Source of the DNA: Ornithinibacillus gellani
GTDB lineage: Bacteria; Bacillota; Bacilli; Bacillales; Amphibacillaceae
NCBI RefSeq assembly: GCF_003730295.1
Contig: NZ_QTSZ01000017.1
Span: forward strand, 124,001-188,000
DNA length: 64,000 nucleotides
Direction: 5' to 3'
Below, in pieces: positions 40,076-48,674 of this stretch. A program made the position numbers and the translations under genes. The notes beneath the pieces were generated by a model. It saw nothing but the letters and a program-made list of their open reading frames with translations, did not search any database and was not told the origin of the DNA. Each line of letters begins with the position of its first letter. The stretch's first letter is position 1.

Positions 40076-40936
40076 CTATTGAAAAGTCGTTTCCAACAAG
40101 GCTGTAATAAATTGATCCACCTGTGGCAGTTGACGTGCCCCTTCTTGATAACAAGCCCACGTATCCCGCTTCACCCTTCTGCCATTCAGTTTCAAAGGTA
40201 GGTTCGGATATTCATCTTTCATCGAGGCAGATACGCTCTCCGGTAAAACAGCCATACCAATTCCCTGCTTCATAAATTGCTTACAAGTCTCAATCTGATC
40301 GACTCGAATTGTTTTTTCCGGCTTAATCTTTTCATAATGATGATGTAGCCAATTATCCACCAATTCGTGCATACTATCATCACTTTTAAAAGAAATTAAT
40401 GGTCGCTCTTTTAATCCATGCTTTGGAAAAGGTTCCGTATCAAAAATATATAGTGGATCTTCAAAAAGCCGGACACATGTACTTTCCTTCAGTTTATCCC
40501 CACGAATGATGCACACATGATAATCAGCATGGTTTTGTTTAATATCCTCACTAATACCTGTTACTAAATCTATGGCAACCTTGGGGAACCTCGCCGTATA
40601 CTCCCCAAGAATAGCTGGCAAAAACTGCTGACTTACGAGAGAAGAACATGCGATAGAAAGTGAACCTTGAATTTCCTTACTCGTTTGTGCCAATTTATTG
40701 TGAATTTGCTTTTCCTCTTCTATTACCTGTTTTGCATGGGCCAAAATTATTTCACCTGCTGGTGTTAACACAAGCCGTTTCGGTGTACGAATAAAAATAG
40801 CAGCATCAAAATATCCTTCAATATACTTTAAACGCTGTGTCACTGCAGGCTGTGAAATGAGGACAGCCTTGGCGGTTCCACGAATGGTACCAACCTCCTG
40901 CAATTTCAGCAACAAGCTATAATCATCTATTTTCAT
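40076..40936 (-). CDS. LysR-family transcriptional regulator
   Basis: A 286-residue LTTR. The N-terminal helix-turn-helix (YSLLLKLQEVGTIRGTAKAV, then LISQPAVTQRLKYIE) is followed by a LysR-substrate domain (LSIACSSLVSQQFLPAILGEY, MKQGIGMAVLPESV). By position next to a cysteine synthase and a sulfonate-like transporter it may be a sulfur regulator of the CysL/YtlI kind, but that rests on context only. ATG at 40936 with AAGGTGGGG upstream; a TTG at 40939 is possible. Confidence 0.88.
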   Translation of the reverse strand: MKIDDYSLLLKLQEVGTIRGTAKAVLISQPAVTQRLKYIEGYFDAAIFIRTPKRLVLTPAGEIILAHAKQVIEEEKQIHNKLAQTSKEIQGSLSIACSSLVSQQFLPAILGEYTARFPKVAIDLVTGISEDIKQNHADYHVCIIRGDKLKESTCVRLFEDPLYIFDTEPFPKHGLKERPLISFKSDDSMHELVDNWLHHHYEKIKPEKTIRVDQIETCKQFMKQGIGMAVLPESVSASMKDEYPNLPLKLNGRRVKRDTWACYQEGARQLPQVDQFITALLETTFQ

Positions 40937-40953
40937 CAAAACCCCACCTTGTT

Positions 40954-41000
40954 ATAAGTAATCATAATATACTTTCATTATAATTGTAATAATTACTTAT
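40954..41000. promoter_or_regulatory. Inverted repeat upstream of the LysR gene, candidate operator
   Basis: ATAAGTAAT (40954-40962) and ATTACTTAT (40992-41000) are perfect complements, with a second symmetric ATTAT-N7-ATAAT between them. The position just upstream of the LysR start fits autoregulation. Confidence 0.45.
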
Positions 41001-41041
41001 TGCACGTCTAACATCGAGCTGGTGGAAGTGTTGAGGGTTTA

Positions 41042-41085
41042 TTAAAAAAGGAAAAAGGGAGTTAATCACACTCCCTTTTAAAGTA
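41042..41085 (-). terminator. Terminator of cysK
   Basis: On the minus strand AAAAGGGAGT pairs with ACTCCCTTTT, followed by TCCTTTTTT. It uncouples cysK from the downstream LysR gene. Confidence 0.88.
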
Positions 41086-41992
41086 GCCCCATACTTAAAT
41101 AACGTTCACCTGTATCGGGTGCGATACAAAGAACTCGCTTACCAGGGCCGATTCGTTTAGCTACATCCAATGCTGCACATACGGCTGCCGCACCAGATAA
41201 TCCGGTAAATACACCTTCCAGTCTAGGCAATTTTTTAAAATAATGGATAGCCTCCTCATCCTCAATTTGCATAATCTCATCATAAATAGTTGTATTTAAA
41301 ATTTCAGGAATAAACCCAGGGCTTGTGCCAACTAATTTATGTTTCCCAGGTTTTCCCCCAGATAAAACTGGTGATCCTTTTGGCTCAGCAACCGTTATAA
41401 ATAGCTGTGGAAGGTGCTTCTTTAATACCTCTCCAGTACCGGTAATCGTTCCCCCAGTTCCAGCTGTACATACGAAAGCGTCCAGCTTCCCATCCATTTG
41501 TTGTAAAATTTCACGTGCTGTTGTATGTCGGTGTACGTCAGGATTTGCTTCATTTTCAAATTGCTGTGGAATGAAACTACCAGGAATTTTCTTTTGCAAT
41601 TCCAATGCTTTTCGAATAGCACCAGGCATTCTCTCCTCACTAGGTGTCAGTACTACCTCTGCGCCATATGCCCGTAGTAAATTACGTCGTTCTTGTGTAC
41701 TGTTATCCGGCATGATTAAAATAGCTTTATAGCCTTTTGCAGCAGCATTCATAGCAAGACCTATTCCTGTATTTCCGCTTGTAGGTTCAATAATGGTAGC
41801 ACCAGGCTTTAATTTCCCCGTCTTTTCCGCCATTTCAATCATGTGAGATGCCGCCCGATCCTTTACACTTTTTGAAGGATTCATCGATTCCAGCTTGATG
41901 AAAACGGTTGCAGCATTTTCCGGTACAATACGATGCAATTGAATAATCGGCGTATTGCCAATCAGCTCCGTTATATTATGAACCACTTGCAT
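41078..41992 (-). CDS. cysK: Cysteine synthase / O-acetylserine sulfhydrylase family
   Basis: A PLP enzyme making cysteine from O-acetylserine. 304 residues with ITELIGNTPIIQL, the PLP lysine in NPSKSVKDRAA, the substrate loop PTSGNTGIGLAM, phosphate loop GTGGTITGTGE and C-terminal GERYLSMGLL. Two differences from typical CysK: NPSKS replaces NPGGS, and FTGLSGAA replaces GISSGAA in the PLP pocket. A CysK paralogue such as MccA/YrhA-type cystathionine beta-synthase is therefore possible. GAGGAGG precedes the ATG. Divergent from the SsuABC-like operon. Confidence 0.85.
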   Translation of the reverse strand: MQVVHNITELIGNTPIIQLHRIVPENAATVFIKLESMNPSKSVKDRAASHMIEMAEKTGKLKPGATIIEPTSGNTGIGLAMNAAAKGYKAILIMPDNSTQERRNLLRAYGAEVVLTPSEERMPGAIRKALELQKKIPGSFIPQQFENEANPDVHRHTTAREILQQMDGKLDAFVCTAGTGGTITGTGEVLKKHLPQLFITVAEPKGSPVLSGGKPGKHKLVGTSPGFIPEILNTTIYDEIMQIEDEEAIHYFKKLPRLEGVFTGLSGAAAVCAALDVAKRIGPGKRVLCIAPDTGERYLSMGLL

Positions 41993-42011
41993 GCTATTTT
42001 CCTCCTCACCT

Positions 42012-42057
42012 ATAAACCAATAATTCCTATTAGTTTACTATACTTTTTATATGGATT
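42012..42057 (-). promoter_or_regulatory. cysK promoter region with CymR-like sequence
   Basis: On the minus strand TTGCAA (42056-42061) is followed after 18 nt by TAAACT, and then by AATAGGAATTATT. The last resembles my recollection of the CymR (cysteine repressor) box, which contains ATnGGAATT. Weak call. Confidence 0.35.
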
Positions 42058-42115
42058 GCAACGTCTTTTGTACACCTGTTTTTGCAGAATTATAAAAAAA
42101 TTAGGGATTCGCCTA

Positions 42116-42144
42116 TTGAAAGTAATTCCGATACATGCTAAAAT
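42116..42144 (+). promoter_or_regulatory. Promoter of the SsuABC-like operon
   Basis: TTGAAA (42116-42121), a 17-nt spacer and TAAAAT (42139-42144), with TGC just before the -10 (extended). The ATG is about 78 nt downstream, after AAGGAG. Confidence 0.7.
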
Positions 42145-42221
42145 ACATTTCAATTCATAGTAAGTTGATATGTTTAATTATATTTTAAAACACAACTACT
42201 TTTCATAAGGAGCGTCCAGGT

Positions 42222-43004
42222 ATGACTTTAACTATAGATGGGGTTTCCAAACAATTTAATCAAACAGGAAAGACTCCTGCCATTGTGTTGAAGGATATTG
42301 ATCTGACCATTCCAAATGGGCAATTTGTTTCTTTGCTAGGACCATCAGGCTGTGGTAAATCAACCCTCTTATCCATTCTCGCTGGCTTGCAAAAACCAAC
42401 GTCTGGAAAAATTTTTTTAGATGATGTACGAATTACAACACCAAGTCCAGATAAAGGTGTTGTCTTTCAAGAGGCAGCACTATTCCCTTGGCTAAATGTA
42501 TTAGAAAATGTCATGTTTCCCCTACGGAAAAAAATGCCTAAGAAGCAGCAAACAGAACGCGCGAAGCATTTCTTACAAATGGTCCAGCTTGGAAAATTTC
42601 TAGAGCATTATCCCCATGAATTGTCGGGTGGCATGCAGCAGCGTGTTTCTATTGCAAGGGTGTTGGCGATGGATCCAACCTTATTATTAATGGATGAACC
42701 TTTTGGAGCCTTGGATGAACAGACAAGAATTATTTTGCAGCAGGAAGTAGAAAAAATCTGGCTAGATACTAAAAAAACAGTACTATTTGTTACACATAGT
42801 ATTCGCGAAGCTATTACATTATCAGACCGCATCCTTGTTATGGGAGCAAGACCAGGAACCATTATTAAGGATTTTTCAGTAGATTTGGCAAGACCTAGAA
42901 AAAAAGCAGACATGGCGCCTCTTGAGGAAACGATTATGGACCTATTAAAAACAGAGATTGCCAAAGTGATGAGAGAGGAATTAAGCCATGCAAGTAACGA
43001 TTAA
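42222..43004 (+). CDS. ABC transporter ATPase, SsuB/TauB-type
   Basis: A 260-residue cytoplasmic ATPase of the nitrate/sulfonate/taurine family: Walker A GPSGCGKSTLL, Q-loop QEAALFPWLN, signature LSGGMQQRVS, Walker B LLLMDEP, and H-loop VTHSIREAI. The FPWL following the Q-loop and the VTHSIREA segment are typical of this subfamily. It overlaps the permease gene by 17 nt. Confidence 0.92.
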   Translation: MTLTIDGVSKQFNQTGKTPAIVLKDIDLTIPNGQFVSLLGPSGCGKSTLLSILAGLQKPTSGKIFLDDVRITTPSPDKGVVFQEAALFPWLNVLENVMFPLRKKMPKKQQTERAKHFLQMVQLGKFLEHYPHELSGGMQQRVSIARVLAMDPTLLLMDEPFGALDEQTRIILQQEVEKIWLDTKKTVLFVTHSIREAITLSDRILVMGARPGTIIKDFSVDLARPRKKADMAPLEETIMDLLKTEIAKVMREELSHASND

Positions 43005-43746
43005 ACGAATCATCTTTTTTCTGTTATTAATAGCCATTTGGCAGGGCATTGTCCTAATGGAAATCTGGCCACAATCTATGATTCCAAGTCCGTTTTCTGT
43101 TTTTCACACATTATATCTGGGGTTTGCTGATTTAACGCTCGTGTATGATTTACTTGCGAGCTTCCGACATTTATTTATTGGCTTAGCCATTTCTATTTGT
43201 ATTGGAACTGCAGTAGGCATCTTACTTGCCACTGTAAAAACGGCAGACGAAACCTTAGGAACCATGATTTTGGCCCTGCAAAGTGTTCCAAGTATTGTAT
43301 GGGTTCCACTTGCGATTATTTGGTTCGGATTTGGTGAAACTGCAATTATTTTTGTCGTAGTCATTGGGGGTACTTTCGTTATGACGATGAACATACGTAC
43401 TGGAGTACAAAATGTTGCTCCCATATTTCTAGACGCTGGCAAAACGATGGGGTCAAAGGGGGTGGATTTATTTATAAAAATAGTATTACCTGCCTCTGTA
43501 CCATATGCAGTTACAGGTGTACGGCTCGCTTGGGCATTTAGCTGGCGTGCACTCATGGCCGCCGAATTATTAAGTACAGGTCCAGGTCTTGGTTTCACAC
43601 TTTCATACGCGTCTGATTTTAATAATATGAGTCTCGTCATTGGGATTATCATTATCATTGGTGCAATCGGGTCTATCATGGATCAGCTTGTTTTTCAGCG
43701 AATGGAACAAAAGGTGTTAACACGATGGGGATTACAAAAAACATAA
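42988..43746 (+). CDS. ABC transporter permease, SsuC/TauC-type
   Basis: A 252-residue integral membrane protein with about six helices and the EAA loop around DAGKTMGSKGVDLFIKIVLP contacting the ATPase. It belongs to the binding-protein-dependent BPD_transp_1 family. Encoded between the ATPase and the binding protein. Confidence 0.92.
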   Translation: MQVTIKRIIFFLLLIAIWQGIVLMEIWPQSMIPSPFSVFHTLYLGFADLTLVYDLLASFRHLFIGLAISICIGTAVGILLATVKTADETLGTMILALQSVPSIVWVPLAIIWFGFGETAIIFVVVIGGTFVMTMNIRTGVQNVAPIFLDAGKTMGSKGVDLFIKIVLPASVPYAVTGVRLAWAFSWRALMAAELLSTGPGLGFTLSYASDFNNMSLVIGIIIIIGAIGSIMDQLVFQRMEQKVLTRWGLQKT

Positions 43747-43786
43747 ATGAAAAAATGCCTAAATATAGACGAGGAGGAAATTATTG

Positions 43787-44791
43787 ATGAGAAAGTCATT
43801 TTTATGGTTATTTATTGGTTTATTGCTCATTCTTGGTGCCTGCAGTTCAGAATCCGCCGCTAAAAAGTCTGAAGGTGATACAAAAAAAGAAAAAATAGTA
43901 CTTGGATATTTCCCAAACTTAAACCATGCCCCAGCATTGGTTGCTAGGGAAAAAGCTTTATATGAGAAACAACTTGGTGATGATGTCGAAATAGAATATA
44001 TGACATTTTCTGGTGGATCTGATTTTATGACAGCCCTTGCAGCAGGTGAAATTCAAGGAGGTCTAGTAGGTCCAGGGCCAGCAATGAACAGTTATATTTC
44101 GGGAGTTGATGTCCAATTAATTGCCGGTTCCTCTACTGGGGGTACTGTCATCGTATCTAGAAAAGACAGTGGCATTGAAAAACCGGAGGATATTACGGAT
44201 GCCACATTTATCTCCCCGCATGTCGGCTGTACCCATGACGTTCAATTTGAAACCTATATGAAAGAAAAGTATGGTAAAACCTCTAATCGCACTGGCGGCA
44301 CCATGAAACATGTTACTGGCAAGCCCGCACAATATACTACCATGTTTGAAAACGGGGATGTCGATGTTGCGACAGCGCCTGAGCCTTGGGCATCTGTTCT
44401 TGAGGCTGAGCAAGATGCTAATGTGGTGATCGATACACCTGATATCGCATTTGGTGAAACACTTCCGGCTGCTATTTTTGTTACGAGCAGCGAATTTATC
44501 AAAGAAAACCCTGAAAAGGTCCAAAGCTTAATAGATGCGCATAAAGAAGCAATTGATTTTATCAATCAGAATGCAGATGAAGCGATAGATATAACGATTC
44601 AAGCCATCGATGACATTACCGGTCAGAAATTAGAAAAATCCATTTTGGAAAATGCATGGAAACGGACTTTCTTCGCTGCTGATTATGAAGCGGATGTCAT
44701 TCAAGCGTTTGGAGATGCCTCCTATGATTTGCAATTTTTAAAAGAGCAACCTGATTTTAGTGGATTTATTAATAAGAAGTTTTTGGATTAA
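43787..44791 (+). CDS. ABC transporter substrate-binding lipoprotein, SsuA/NMT1-like
   Basis: A 334-residue lipoprotein with a type II signal and lipobox LILGAC at the N-terminus, then a Ser/Lys-rich linker and an NMT1/SsuA-like two-lobe domain (IVLGYFPNLNHAPALVAREK, DFMTALAAGEIQGGLVGPGPAMN, DVDVATAPEPWAS). The ligand could be an alkanesulfonate, taurine or another oxyanion. No ssuD or tauD monooxygenase is nearby. AGGAGG lies upstream; ATG at 43787 is chosen over TTG at 43784. Confidence 0.9.
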   Translation: MRKSFLWLFIGLLLILGACSSESAAKKSEGDTKKEKIVLGYFPNLNHAPALVAREKALYEKQLGDDVEIEYMTFSGGSDFMTALAAGEIQGGLVGPGPAMNSYISGVDVQLIAGSSTGGTVIVSRKDSGIEKPEDITDATFISPHVGCTHDVQFETYMKEKYGKTSNRTGGTMKHVTGKPAQYTTMFENGDVDVATAPEPWASVLEAEQDANVVIDTPDIAFGETLPAAIFVTSSEFIKENPEKVQSLIDAHKEAIDFINQNADEAIDITIQAIDDITGQKLEKSILENAWKRTFFAADYEADVIQAFGDASYDLQFLKEQPDFSGFINKKFLD

Positions 44792-44906
44792 TACCAGACA
44801 AAAACTTTTGATAAATACCGAAGATTATACAAGCGTTAAAAATGATAAGCTACTCATCGAACATTAAGACTGAATAGCGAGAGAAAACGCAAATACCTAC
44901 AGGGAA

Positions 44907-44948
44907 AATATGCAGGTGGAATCAAATAAAAGATTCCACCTGCATATT
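44907..44948 (+). terminator. Perfect 17-bp hairpin after the transporter operon
   Basis: AATATGCAGGTGGAATC (44907-44923) and GATTCCACCTGCATATT (44932-44948) pair completely around AAATAAAA, then GTCTTGT. Likely terminates the operon, though the T tract is weak. The rest of 44792-45018 holds no gene. Confidence 0.65.
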
Positions 44949-45043
44949 GTCTTGTATGAACCATCTCTACATTTGATATGGAATAATCATGTTCATAAAT
45001 AACTGTCTGTAGAATAAAAAAGAGGCTGGGACAAAACTAGCCT

Positions 45044-45088
45044 AAAAAATGGTTCTAAGCATAAAATATTGCTTGGAACCATTTTTTT
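45044..45088 (-). terminator. Terminator of IS1182 copy A transposase
   Basis: AAATGGTTCTAAGC and GCTTGGAACCATTT flank a short loop; T7 follows on the minus strand immediately after the transposase stop. Confidence 0.75.
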
Positions 45089-45089
45089 G

Positions 45090-46688
45090 TTAGAAATATT
45101 TTCTCTCCAGACGTAGAAGGTGCTTTTTGGCGGTATACTTTCTCAAGTTTACCGCCATGAGCGCAAACCCTAATTCATTTTTCACATTTTCTTTGCCCCT
45201 AACGGACATTCGAGTGAAGCACAAATTAGCCTTCAGAAATCCAAAAACTGGCTCCACATCGATTTTTCTTTTTTTGTAGATTTCACCAGTTTTCTCGTCC
45301 GAAAGCTTCGCTTTGACATAAGCTTTTTGAGATTCCCATTTTTCATTACGGAGTACTTTTCGATTGTTTCCTTCTTTTGCTTTGGTGCATAAGGCGCGTA
45401 ATGGGCACCCAGAACAATCTTCACATTCATAAACTTTGAATTGTCGTGTGTATCCATATCGATCAGTCCGATGTGACAGATGGCTGAACAATACTTTTCT
45501 TCCGTTTGGACAAGTGAAGGCATCCTCTTCCTCGTTGTACTCCCAGTTGTCGACGTGAAAAACGTTGTTTTTATGCTTCTTTTTCTTCTCCTTTCGATAT
45601 TGATTATAAGTGATTAAAGGTGTGAGTTTACGATGTTCAAGTATATCCGTGTAGTTTTGTTCACTTCCGTAGCCAGCATCCGCCACCAGATATTTCGGTA
45701 ATTCGAAGAAGTGTTTCTCGATAGTATTCAAAAATGGGATTAAAGTGCGGGTGTCCGTAGGATTTGGAAACACATCATAAGCGAGCGCATACTGACCGGA
45801 TGTCGCAAGCTGTACATTGTAACCAGCTTTCAATTGACCATTTCGCATATAGTCATCCTTCATTCGCATAAAGGTCGCATCGGGATCCGTTTTTGAATAG
45901 CTATTACGTTCTCTAAAAATCTCCATATCCTTTTGATACTTCTGCTTTCGGAAGATAAAGTCTTCGAATTGCTTCCGGTATTGTTTTGGTAATTTCCGTT
46001 TAGATCTTATACGTTTCCGCTCACTTCCTAATTCGCTCGCTTCAATTTCTTTGTCGTAGGTTTCAATCTTTTCACTCAGTTTTTCTACAATTTCTTTCAT
46101 CTCTTCAACGGATAATTCACCAAAATCATCCCGCTCAATTTCTGGTATGATTTGCTTTTCAACTAGTTCCTGGTACATTTGATTAGACTTTTCAATAAGT
46201 TTTTGACTGTATTTTTCAATGGATTTTCGCCAAACAAATGTGAATTTATTGGCATTGGCTTCAATCTTCGTGCCATCAATGAAAATGGCTTCTTCATCTA
46301 TGAGCTTTTCTTTCACCAGCCGGCTTCGAAATTGTATAAAACACTCTCGAAGGAGTTTGTTCATTTCTGGATGTACACGGAAACGATTGATGGTGCGGTA
46401 ACTTGGCTCATAACCTTGGGCCAACCACATCATTCGTACACTGTCTTTTACCAGTGCCTCAATTTTCCGTCCAGAGAATACAGTTTGAGTATAAGCGCAT
46501 AAAATAATTTTCATCATCATTCGGGGATGGTAAGAAGGTCGCCCGGTTTGACGAACGAATCCTTGAAAAGCTTCTTCTGGAATACTTTCCACCAATTCGT
46601 TGATAGTAAAAGCAATATCGTTTTCCTGTAACTTTATTTCCAAATCCAGCGGCAAAACTACTTGATTCATGGTATAATGTTTAAACAT
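45090..46688 (-). CDS. IS1182-family transposase, copy A
   Basis: A 532-residue DDE transposase. The N-terminal DUF772 domain (SIPEEAFQGF, GRPSYHPRMMMKII) is followed by the RNase H-like core with acidic residues in FIDGTKIEANANK, VADAGYGSEQNY and the C-terminal EPVFGFLKANL. A zinc-like cluster CEDCSGCPLRALC lies in the insertion. Full length and without frame disruption, so potentially active. It differs at many residues from copy B, so the two are not a recent duplicate. Confidence 0.93.
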   Translation of the reverse strand: MFKHYTMNQVVLPLDLEIKLQENDIAFTINELVESIPEEAFQGFVRQTGRPSYHPRMMMKIILCAYTQTVFSGRKIEALVKDSVRMMWLAQGYEPSYRTINRFRVHPEMNKLLRECFIQFRSRLVKEKLIDEEAIFIDGTKIEANANKFTFVWRKSIEKYSQKLIEKSNQMYQELVEKQIIPEIERDDFGELSVEEMKEIVEKLSEKIETYDKEIEASELGSERKRIRSKRKLPKQYRKQFEDFIFRKQKYQKDMEIFRERNSYSKTDPDATFMRMKDDYMRNGQLKAGYNVQLATSGQYALAYDVFPNPTDTRTLIPFLNTIEKHFFELPKYLVADAGYGSEQNYTDILEHRKLTPLITYNQYRKEKKKKHKNNVFHVDNWEYNEEEDAFTCPNGRKVLFSHLSHRTDRYGYTRQFKVYECEDCSGCPLRALCTKAKEGNNRKVLRNEKWESQKAYVKAKLSDEKTGEIYKKRKIDVEPVFGFLKANLCFTRMSVRGKENVKNELGFALMAVNLRKYTAKKHLLRLERKYF

Positions 46689-46840
46689 AAGGACACTCCT
46701 CTTTTAGGTTATTGTTTGGTCACTTTAATTCTATCAAAGGGTGTCCTTTTTGTTTACTAAAATAAAAAAAGCCGTTAGCCTACACATTATTGTGTAAGCC
46801 GACGGCTTAATTTATTTGAGGGTTTTGTCCCAGCCTCTTT

Positions 46841-47326
46841 CCTACGATTAGTCAAGTCTAATTCGATAATTCCTGAAACTATTTTTAATTAAAATTGGGT
46901 ATAATAAATAAACCTCAGGTATTCTATTTTTTTAACTGAGGGAGAATATGTGATATAATACGAATTAATTAATGGTCCATAGAGATCGCGTACGAGTAAT
47001 CGTACTTTGTATTGTTCCTGACCATGGAATGGATACATTTTAGTAGTTTGTTCATGCAAGCTACTACGGCAACCTTGTCCTTTCCTACGATTAGTCAAGT
47101 CTAATTCGATAATTCCTGAAACTATTTTTAATTAAAATTGGGTATAATAAATAAACCTCAGGTATTCTATTTTTTTAACTGAGGGAGAATATGTGATATA
47201 ATACGAATTAATTAATGGTCCATAGAGATCGCGTACGAGTAATCGTACTTTGTATTGTTCCTGACCATGGAATGGATACATTTTAGTAGTTTGTTCATGC
47301 AAGCTACTACGGCAACCTTGTCCTTT
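46841..47326. repeat. Exact 243-bp tandem duplication (two units)
   Basis: Units 46841-47083 and 47084-47326 are identical by eye along their length. Each unit holds 128 bp downstream of the IS110 transposase stop plus the last 115 nt of that gene (37 codons and stop). Unit 1 abuts the right inverted repeat of IS1182 copy A. Both units are preceded by CTTT or TTT, giving microhomology at the boundaries. Within each unit CCTCAG and CTGAGG form a weak terminator-like hairpin beyond the stop codon. Confidence 0.92.
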
Positions 47327-48429
47327 TTAGGATGAGGTTGTTTTTTTAATTTGTAATAGTAATCTACAATGTGATTTGGTGCTGCCTTCTGTTGGCGTAT
47401 CATGTTTCGAACAATGAAGTATAAGATTTTCCTTCCTTTTGGATTACCCCGCTTATTAATGTGATCTTGGCCTGCATATTTTCCAGATTGATATCTTCGT
47501 ATATCAATACCAATAAAGGCGTTGACTTTTTTGTGATTTGAAAAACGTGTAATGTCACCAACTTCTCCGATGAAGAGTGCTGCACTGATTTCACCGATCC
47601 CTGGAAAGCTAGTGAGTACTTCAAACTCTAGAAGCTGTTTAGCTTTCTCTATCATTTGTTTAGAAATATTCTCTTTTTCTTCTAATAGTCGATGAAGATG
47701 CCTTGCGTAATATTGCACTTTTTGAGTTTGAACGCTGTTTGGAGAAACAGCTGGATAAGACTCTTTGGCGTATTCAATAATTTGATTTGCCTTTTGTTTC
47801 GCGCGATTCTCCGATATTTTTTTGGTCGTACTTTTCATTAATAAATTTTTGATTTTTGTTTTACTACTTTGTAACACATATTCTGGATGCGGAAACAAGT
47901 TAATTAGGGTTAGCGCATATGGTGTGACTCTGCTTGAAAAGAATCGTTCAAGCTCAGGAAAACTTAATTGCAATGCATTATGTAAGTACATCCGTGTGCG
48001 TTTTATATCATCTTCTATTTCTTGATAAAAACGGGATAAATCACGTAGTTCATTATAGATGTTTGACTGTTGTGTTTTTTCTGGTCGGTCATTCTGTTGA
48101 TGAACTTGTGCCAATTTATGGGCGTCATGCTTGTCTGTTTTCCAACTTCGTAAAGTTCCTTGTTCTAATTGTTTTTTCGCTGCAAGAGGATTTAATAAGC
48201 AATAACGTATCTGGTTTTTTTGGCAAAATGCTTCGATTGGTTTGGAGTAAATGCCAGTAGATTCAAACACAAGCATTAAATCATCTGGAAGAGTTTGAAT
48301 TTCGTTCAATAGCTCTTGAAAACCAGTTTGATTATGAATAACCTCACCTTCAGAAAGACAACTTTGATCATTATAAACAACCTTATAGCTTTTCCCCATC
48401 GCAACATCTAAAGCCATTACTGTTCCCAT
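47212..48429 (-). CDS. IS110-family transposase (DEDD recombinase)
   Basis: A 405-residue protein. The N-terminal RuvC-like DEDD domain has Asp8 (MALDVAMGKS), Glu56 (VFESTGIY), Asp99 and Asp102 (KTDKHDAHKL). A coiled middle region (about 180-265) leads to the C-terminal Tnp2 domain with FPGIGEISAALFIGEVGD and the catalytic serine region YQSGKYAGQDHINKRGN (Ser315 likely). All key residues are present, so it may be active. In the studied family the recombinase is guided by a bridge RNA from the element's non-coding end. Confidence 0.93.
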   Translation of the reverse strand: MGTVMALDVAMGKSYKVVYNDQSCLSEGEVIHNQTGFQELLNEIQTLPDDLMLVFESTGIYSKPIEAFCQKNQIRYCLLNPLAAKKQLEQGTLRSWKTDKHDAHKLAQVHQQNDRPEKTQQSNIYNELRDLSRFYQEIEDDIKRTRMYLHNALQLSFPELERFFSSRVTPYALTLINLFPHPEYVLQSSKTKIKNLLMKSTTKKISENRAKQKANQIIEYAKESYPAVSPNSVQTQKVQYYARHLHRLLEEKENISKQMIEKAKQLLEFEVLTSFPGIGEISAALFIGEVGDITRFSNHKKVNAFIGIDIRRYQSGKYAGQDHINKRGNPKGRKILYFIVRNMIRQQKAAPNHIVDYYYKLKKQPHPKKDKVAVVACMNKLLKCIHSMVRNNTKYDYSYAISMDH

Positions 48430-48479
48430 TTTACTACCTCTCTCTTTTGTTTGTGTGAAAGATCTTCACTTATTCATTT

Positions 48480-48625
48480 CGATTCCAATTTCCTATACAC
48501 GAGCTCTGATGGCCCCAACATACTTAAACCTGATTCAAAAATGAAAGTGAAGAAGCCCAGTTTTTTATTCGGATTCGTAATCCCTGAGGCTTCGGTCGGG
48601 CTTTCTTTCACTCCTCACTATAACT
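48480..48625 (-). ncRNA. Candidate bridge RNA in the IS110 leader
   Basis: Upstream of the transposase the minus-strand sequence can fold. GTGAAAGAAAGCCC (48611-48598) pairs with GGGCTTCTTCAC (48558-48547), enclosing a GGATT-CGT-AATCC mini-hairpin (48571-48583). A second structured part downstream contains GGGGCC and the self-complementary GAGCTC. Bridge RNAs of the IS110 group are transcribed from the long 5' non-coding end and have two internal loops. Position and fold fit, but the target and donor loops are not identified and transcription is not shown. Confidence 0.4.
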
Positions 48626-48636
48626 CAAAAAAGAAA

Positions 48637-48674
48637 TAGTGGGTAAGATCACCCGTCGATGACCTTACCCACTA
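48637..48674. other. Perfect 11-bp inverted repeat near the IS110 upstream end
   Basis: TAGTGGGTAAG (48637-48647) pairs with CTTACCCACTA (48664-48674), with a further TCA/TGA inside. It may be part of the element's left end or a barrier to outside transcription. Confidence 0.55.

Larger units (their letters stand above)
45019..46840 (-). mobile_element. IS1182-family insertion sequence, copy A
   Basis: About 1.8 kb. The terminal inverted repeats AAAGAGGCTGGGACAAAAC (45019-45037) and GTTTTGTCCCAGCCTCTTT (46822-46840) are exact over 19 bp. It contains one intact transposase gene, a terminator inside the left end (45044-45088) and a subterminal hairpin in the right end (46769-46808: AAGCCGTTAGCC / GGCTAACGGCTT type pairing with one mismatch). 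A target duplication cannot be recognised. Confidence 0.9.

Noticed and set aside
41993-42221. S-box or T-box riboswitch upstream of cysK or the transporter
   Set aside because: The divergent gap is too short and lacks the conserved cores; only simple promoters are visible.
44792-45018. Possible CRISPR-like or short tandem repeats after the transporter operon
   Set aside because: Only one hairpin is present, with no repeated spacer-repeat units; no CRISPR array was seen anywhere in the window.
46889-47098. Open frame in the first tandem unit on the minus strand
   Set aside because: It is made by the duplication of the transposase 3' region and does not represent a separate gene.
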